Shown: positions 47,801 through 53,800 of the stretch, piece after piece
Layout of the letters: each line of letters opens with the position of its first letter
Numbering within the stretch: the first letter of the stretch is position 1
Assembly (NCBI GenBank): GCA_964017185.1
Contig: OZ024876.1
Span: 12,835,726-12,899,725 of the forward strand
Origin: Rugalucina vietnamica
Taxonomy: Eukaryota; Mollusca; Bivalvia; Lucinida; Lucinidae
Reading direction: 5' to 3'
Length of the DNA stretch: 64,000 nucleotides
Position numbers and translations under genes: made by a program
Notes under the pieces: model-generated
The model's input: only the letters and a program-made list of their open reading frames with translations
Database searches by the model: none
What the model was told of the DNA's origin: nothing

Positions 47801-50800
47801 TGATTCAATGACTAGTTAGAGATTCACCACGAGGACCGAAGAACTAACTATATGTTATGAACCACTGCAGAGGCTGAGGCGGGTGAGGTTATGGCCATTT
47901 AAAATCGATTTAAGCCCGCCAGTTATTTTATATTACTGATCGTTCCAAGGCGATACTTCTGTGGTGGTTCTTTTTGTTTTTTGTCGTGTGTTATTTTTTT
48001 TTTTTTTGCTTTTGGTGTCTTATGTATGTTTTCATATTTTGGTTAAGTTTATGTAACTGAGTGGCCAACTATTGGGAAAATGGCTGCTCATTCGGCTTAC
48101 GATATGTTTTCATGGTACAAGTACCTGATTGTTAATTTAGTTCTTTCGCACCTTGGTTTTTGGAGTGGGAATCTCTTTCAGATTGTGCCTTTTCCTGATC
48201 TTTGCCTACTTGTACGTTCCTAAAGAGGAAATGCAAAGATCTGAAATGATTTCGCGGAACTACAAAAAAGACTCACAAATGACAATGTCTTGAGATCTCA
48301 TTAATGTTTCAAAACAGCGCCTCATGAATATGTTACTGTCATCCATATACAAATGATCACAAATAAGTTTAATACAAATAATTTTACAATGTTTATAGCA
48401 TAGTTCGATTTCAATTTAAACTTGCTGCAACTGGGAGCGTCAAAACTTAGATTAATAGGAAAATCATGTCTCCTATTCAATCCTGGACCTATGATAATCA
48501 AAGTTACAGGCTGTCGCAATTAAACTGTTTAAAATTAATAAATATTGTTGACACAAAGATATATGCGCATGGGCATACACGTGTTTATACTTTAAGTAAG
48601 TATTGTGTTTTTACATTTTGCGTCTTATTCCAGTGATTTAGTTCAATTCTACAATGTGATGTTTACAGGGATGGGGCGACTCTTACTGAGGAAGATAACA
48701 AGCTGTTTGTGTCAATCTTCCTGACCGTTAGTGAAGGGGGAAAGTCTGTCACTAAACACTGGTACCAACTACAGCACCCAGATAGATCAAACGTCAAGTT
48801 TAGGATTTGGAACGGAGCTTTGAGGACGTTTATAGAACTGGTAAGAGACATAGAACAGCCAGATAGATCAAACGTCAAGTGTAGGATTTGGGACGGAGCT
48901 TTGGGAAGGTTTGTGGAACTGGTAAGAGACATACAAACATGTAGTCCAAGGGCAACGATCGCTCACCTGAAAGTCAGGAAGTACAGTCATTGGACAAAAG
49001 AGAAGTAGTTAGGGTTTTACATTATACGAGCATATGGGCATTGTGGCCATCTTGGTCAATATGTGACCTGGGTTTTTACATACATATTGGTTCCACCTTC
49101 CTATAGATGCTTCATACAAACTGCGAAGGTGATCATCTCCTTTGTTTTCGCTAGTAGAACAGTACAATTCCCCTACTTTCTAAATCCAAAATTTCCAGTC
49201 TCTGGTCATCTTCTGTGTGTTGTACAGCTTGGTTTGTGTCAAGATACAAGAAATTTTATTTAGCGTCGGTTTTGAGTAACAAGTAAAATTAGTTCGTAGA
49301 ACTATTTTTCGAACGTGTTCGAAAATCACATTGTTGGTTTCCTCATGATGCGGCTCATTTGATATTTGTAGCACCAGAAATCATCGACGTTGTCCTGCCT
49401 CGCCCCAGTGATGCCCAACATAATGAGATGGACACACATAGCCGTTAACGAGAAACACGAAAACATGATCGACTGCATGCTGCGTATATTGACAGCAATA
49501 GGGCGCAATCCTCCATCAGAGTTCAGCTGCTATTTGTCCGAGTTATTGGACTTACTCCTTAAATCAGACAAGTGCCAGGATTTATACAGTAAGCATGTTG
49601 GTCCGCTCAGTTTTGACAGACTCATTTTCTGGATAAAGACAATGAAATTCTTTACTAAAAAAACAATGTGGTTTATAGAAATCACACACTTGACACGAAG
49701 TCTATCATTTCATTTGAACTCCGATAGGGGTTCTTTCTCGATGATTTTTCTAAAACTCCACATGCTCAACTGTTCGCTTGATACAGGTGTGGTCGCAGAT
49801 AAAAAGTGAAATGTTAGGATACAACGTTACAAAAGACAATAATGAATAAAAGATAGTTTGAGACTTTTGCGTGCAAAATGATTCGCCTGACAGAGTTTTA
49901 ATCATTTCAGGCTTGATAAATGAATTATACCGACACAATCCTGATGCAGTGCACCAGAAATTGAACGATATCTTTAAAGCGCTTAACAAGTCTACTGGGA
50001 AAGGCGAGACAACTATTCCCTGGGTTCTCCACTCTGTCGCGGAGCACCATCCAGAGGTTCTGTGATTCATAAGCCACCTCGTGGAAAAACCAACAATGTG
50101 GTTTCCGAACATGTCTGACTCAAACCGAGCTGTACAAGCACAGAAGATGGCTGGAGGCTGGAAATTTTGGATTTAAGAAGAAGAGGGTTTGTTCTATCCG
50201 AGTAGCGAAAACAAAGGCGCTGATCACTTGTTTTCGCATATGCAGATTGTTGGTTTTCTCACGAGGTGGCTCAATATTATTATTATAATTCTTACTTTTT
50301 GTTGCTTTGAAGAAAAAATATCAAATTAAAAATTTCATGAACATATTTCTACTGAATCGAATTTTTATGTCCGCTTTGTTTGAAACTCATCTCGTACGTG
50401 TATATCGATTACAGTTTGCCAGTTTAAGTGCCTGATTGTTAGTTTGGTTTTTTCCCACCTCGGTTTTTGGAGTGGGAATCTCTTTCTGATTGCACCTTTT
50501 CCTGATCTTTGCCTACCTGTACCTTTTTAAAACGATTGCTTAATACAGAACATATTGTATTACCAATTGTATACACACGTACACTGATACTTAAGCATGT
50601 TTCTCAGTGTTTATTTATTGCCTTGGCTTTTAGCTCACCTGAGCCGCATACCCCGTTGTCCGTCGTCGTTGTCGTCATCGTCCACAATGTTCAAACATCT
50701 TCCCTGAAACCACTTGGCTAATCAAATCCAAATTTCATGTTGAGCAACCTTGGGAAGGGGAACATAAAGTGTGTAAAGATGGTCCAGGTCACATTACCAA

Positions 50801-53800
50801 GCAAGCCGCAGGGGCTATAAATAACAAAAACCTTTAAAACCGATGAACCAATTTCAACCAGACTTGGTATGTAGCATCGGGGGCTCTGACCAACCATAGT
50901 TTGTATAAATCATAACCGTGGATTTACCTTGACAGATTTTACGGCAAGATCATTTGGTCACATGGATTTTTCAATGTAAAAAGTGGAAACATTGGCTTTT
51001 TCAAGACGTTTTGTAGCTTTTGACCGGAAAGTTGGCAGATACAACTTTTTGAGTCAATAAAGTTATGTGAGTATTCAAGGTCAAGATCATTTCTTAACAT
51101 TGGCCATTAAATTTAAGATTTAATTTGCTCAAAAACAACTCAATCAATCAAAGCCAAATTATATGTGTAGTATCATTTGGAAGGTAGATCTAAATACTGT
51201 ATAAATGGTCAAGGTCACATGATCATGATGGCCGCCATGCCCATAAATGGTATAAACCTAAATAAAAACTTCTCTTGAACGAGTAAATCGATTTCAGTGA
51301 AACTTGGTATATAGCATTAGTAACTCTGGCCCATCATAGTTTGTATAAATAATGACCTTGGGTTGACCTTGACCAATTTTAAGATAAGGTCAAATATGGT
51401 CACATGGATTTTTCAATGGAAAGACGTGGAACCATCGGATTTTCCAGCTTGTGTAATATTTTGTAGCTTGTGACCTGAAAGTAGGTACATACAGACAACA
51501 TATGAGTTAGTGAAGTTATCTGAGTGTTTAAGGTCAGTGTCATTTCTTGGCCTTTGCCAATGGTCATTTACAATTAAAATCAAAACGTTCTTCTCCTCTG
51601 AAACCACAGAGCCAACCAAAGCCAAACTTCAAAGAAGGTGGAATACCAAGATGGCGGCCATGCCAAACCTTTAGCTCCTTTTCTCCAGAACCAGTGGACT
51701 GATTTCAATGAAAGTTAGTATGAAGCATCTGGGACTCAGGGTAAAGTTTATTTTTTTTACCTTGTCCAACATGACCTTAGCTAAAGGTCATTTATCAAAG
51801 ACCAAATCTTAGGTGAGCGTTCTCAGGACCATTGGTTCTCTGGTTATGATGGCTTTTTTTCGCATCAGGTATTTAACAAACGTCATATTGGGACAATATT
51901 TGAGAGGGCAAAGAAAGGCAATTCGCAAGAACAATCAGTTATGCTGATGGTCATAAAGAATATATCAGATAAACACCCAGCTATGCTGAATGACTCCTTT
52001 CCATTTCTTTGTGATGCGACTATATTTAAAGAAGACACTGTGCCAACAAGAAGTGTTATTATTGCTGCAGTTGCAATGGAAAACAAAGTGAGTTTAATTT
52101 AGATTACAACGTTTTGACATAGTGCTTGCATTTGTTAGGTTTGCCTCATAGTTTCACAACAATATTCTAAAGCAATCATTTCTTTATTTCGTTTATACAG
52201 TGTACACCATACAGATTCATTGTACCCCGTAGACACAGTTATTGAAACAGTACCAGTTACTGAGTGCATTTTTGACAAACATTTGCGAGATAGTGGTAAA
52301 AATTTTGCATGTTTTCTTGTAATCAGATTTCTTCTGTGTCAAATTTGTCAGTTGATCGCTTTGATACGTTTGATTTGTTCTCGCGTCATCTTATGGTTGA
52401 CAAACCGCAAAAAGGGTCCGTGGGGGCATGCCGAAGACATTCGTTTTGGATGATACTGTTGCAATAATTGATTCAGTCTATAGGGTAGTGCATACTATTT
52501 CGCCGTGCGGTTTAGCGAGTTACAATTTTCTGAAAAGAGTCTCTTGGGATTTCACAAAACCCTGTAGACAGCTGGCTCAATTGGGCTAAAGTTAAAGTTC
52601 CCGTATGTTTGACTTCAATATTTAAACTATTGAAATCACAAAAAAAATTAATATGTTCTGAAATGGAACATGGAAGCGTTCCCTTATTCCAATATGCATT
52701 TAGATGCGTTGTAACTACCCGTATCATTATACTTTGTAGGCTTTAGGACAGAAGGCAGTGGATTACTTGATGAAATTTGCCTTGTTCAGCGGCCCACCAA
52801 TTAGTACATGTGCATTATCTGCGGTATGTACATTGACAGACGCCCATCGTGACTGTGTCTTACCGTACAAGGCCAAACTGGAAAAATTGGAGAAATCGTC
52901 AAAAAATCCGCAAGTCAAACAACTAATTCACTCAATGCTACAAATGCTCAAAGGGGACACGTAAGTACGTATACATGAGGATAACATGTCCCTGTAATAT
53001 TTACCCCCTGAAACCCCACATTTATAAATGAGAAAATGGGGTTTACAGGGGTATAAATGTTTTCTTATTTTTGATCCAAACATCGTGGGTACACGTTAGA
53101 ACCGTTAACGAGACCCCACAATCTATGATTTGAGCAAACATAAGAAATATATCAAAATTTATCTTCAGTTTTTTGTTGTTACATCCCTAAAACACCTCTG
53201 TATATTGCTGAATTTCGTAATGATATCTGAGCTGACATCCTCTTGGTGTTCGAATGTTATCACATAAAAAAGGAACACTCGGCACTGAAGTTTTTGTCGT
53301 TTTGTATTTGAGCCACCACATGGGAAATCCATCAATCTGCATATGCGAAAACAAAGACGCAGATCAGCTTTGCGTAACCGCGAAGCTGATCAGCGCCTTT
53401 GTTTTCGCTACTCGGATAGTACAATTCCTCTTCTACTTAAATCCGAAATTTCAAGCTTCTAGCTCTTTTCTGTGCTTGTACAGGCCGGTTTGTGTCGGAC
53501 CTGTTCGGAAACCACATAGTTGGTTTTCCCACGAGGTGGCTCACTTGTTGATAACTGATGTGATAAACTCCTGCTAGCGGTTGAATTGTGTCTACAAAAA
53601 TTACCTGGAAAATATTTCCATGAAAAATATGCCCCCTTAAACCCCACCTTTTATAGAGTGAAAATGGGGTATTAGACAGGGTTATAACTTTTTCTTGATA
53701 ACAAACATTATCACTGTTTTGAGGAGTCAACTCTTCACACAAGACTGAGTGTCAATACTAGAGTCATAAATCTAGAATACCCGTGCTGTGATTAAATGTT

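Noticed and set aside
48709-49008. 99-codon frame continuing past both donors of exon 13
   Set aside because: After the second GTAAGAG the sequence is LR-1 repeat, so the continuation is intronic read-through.
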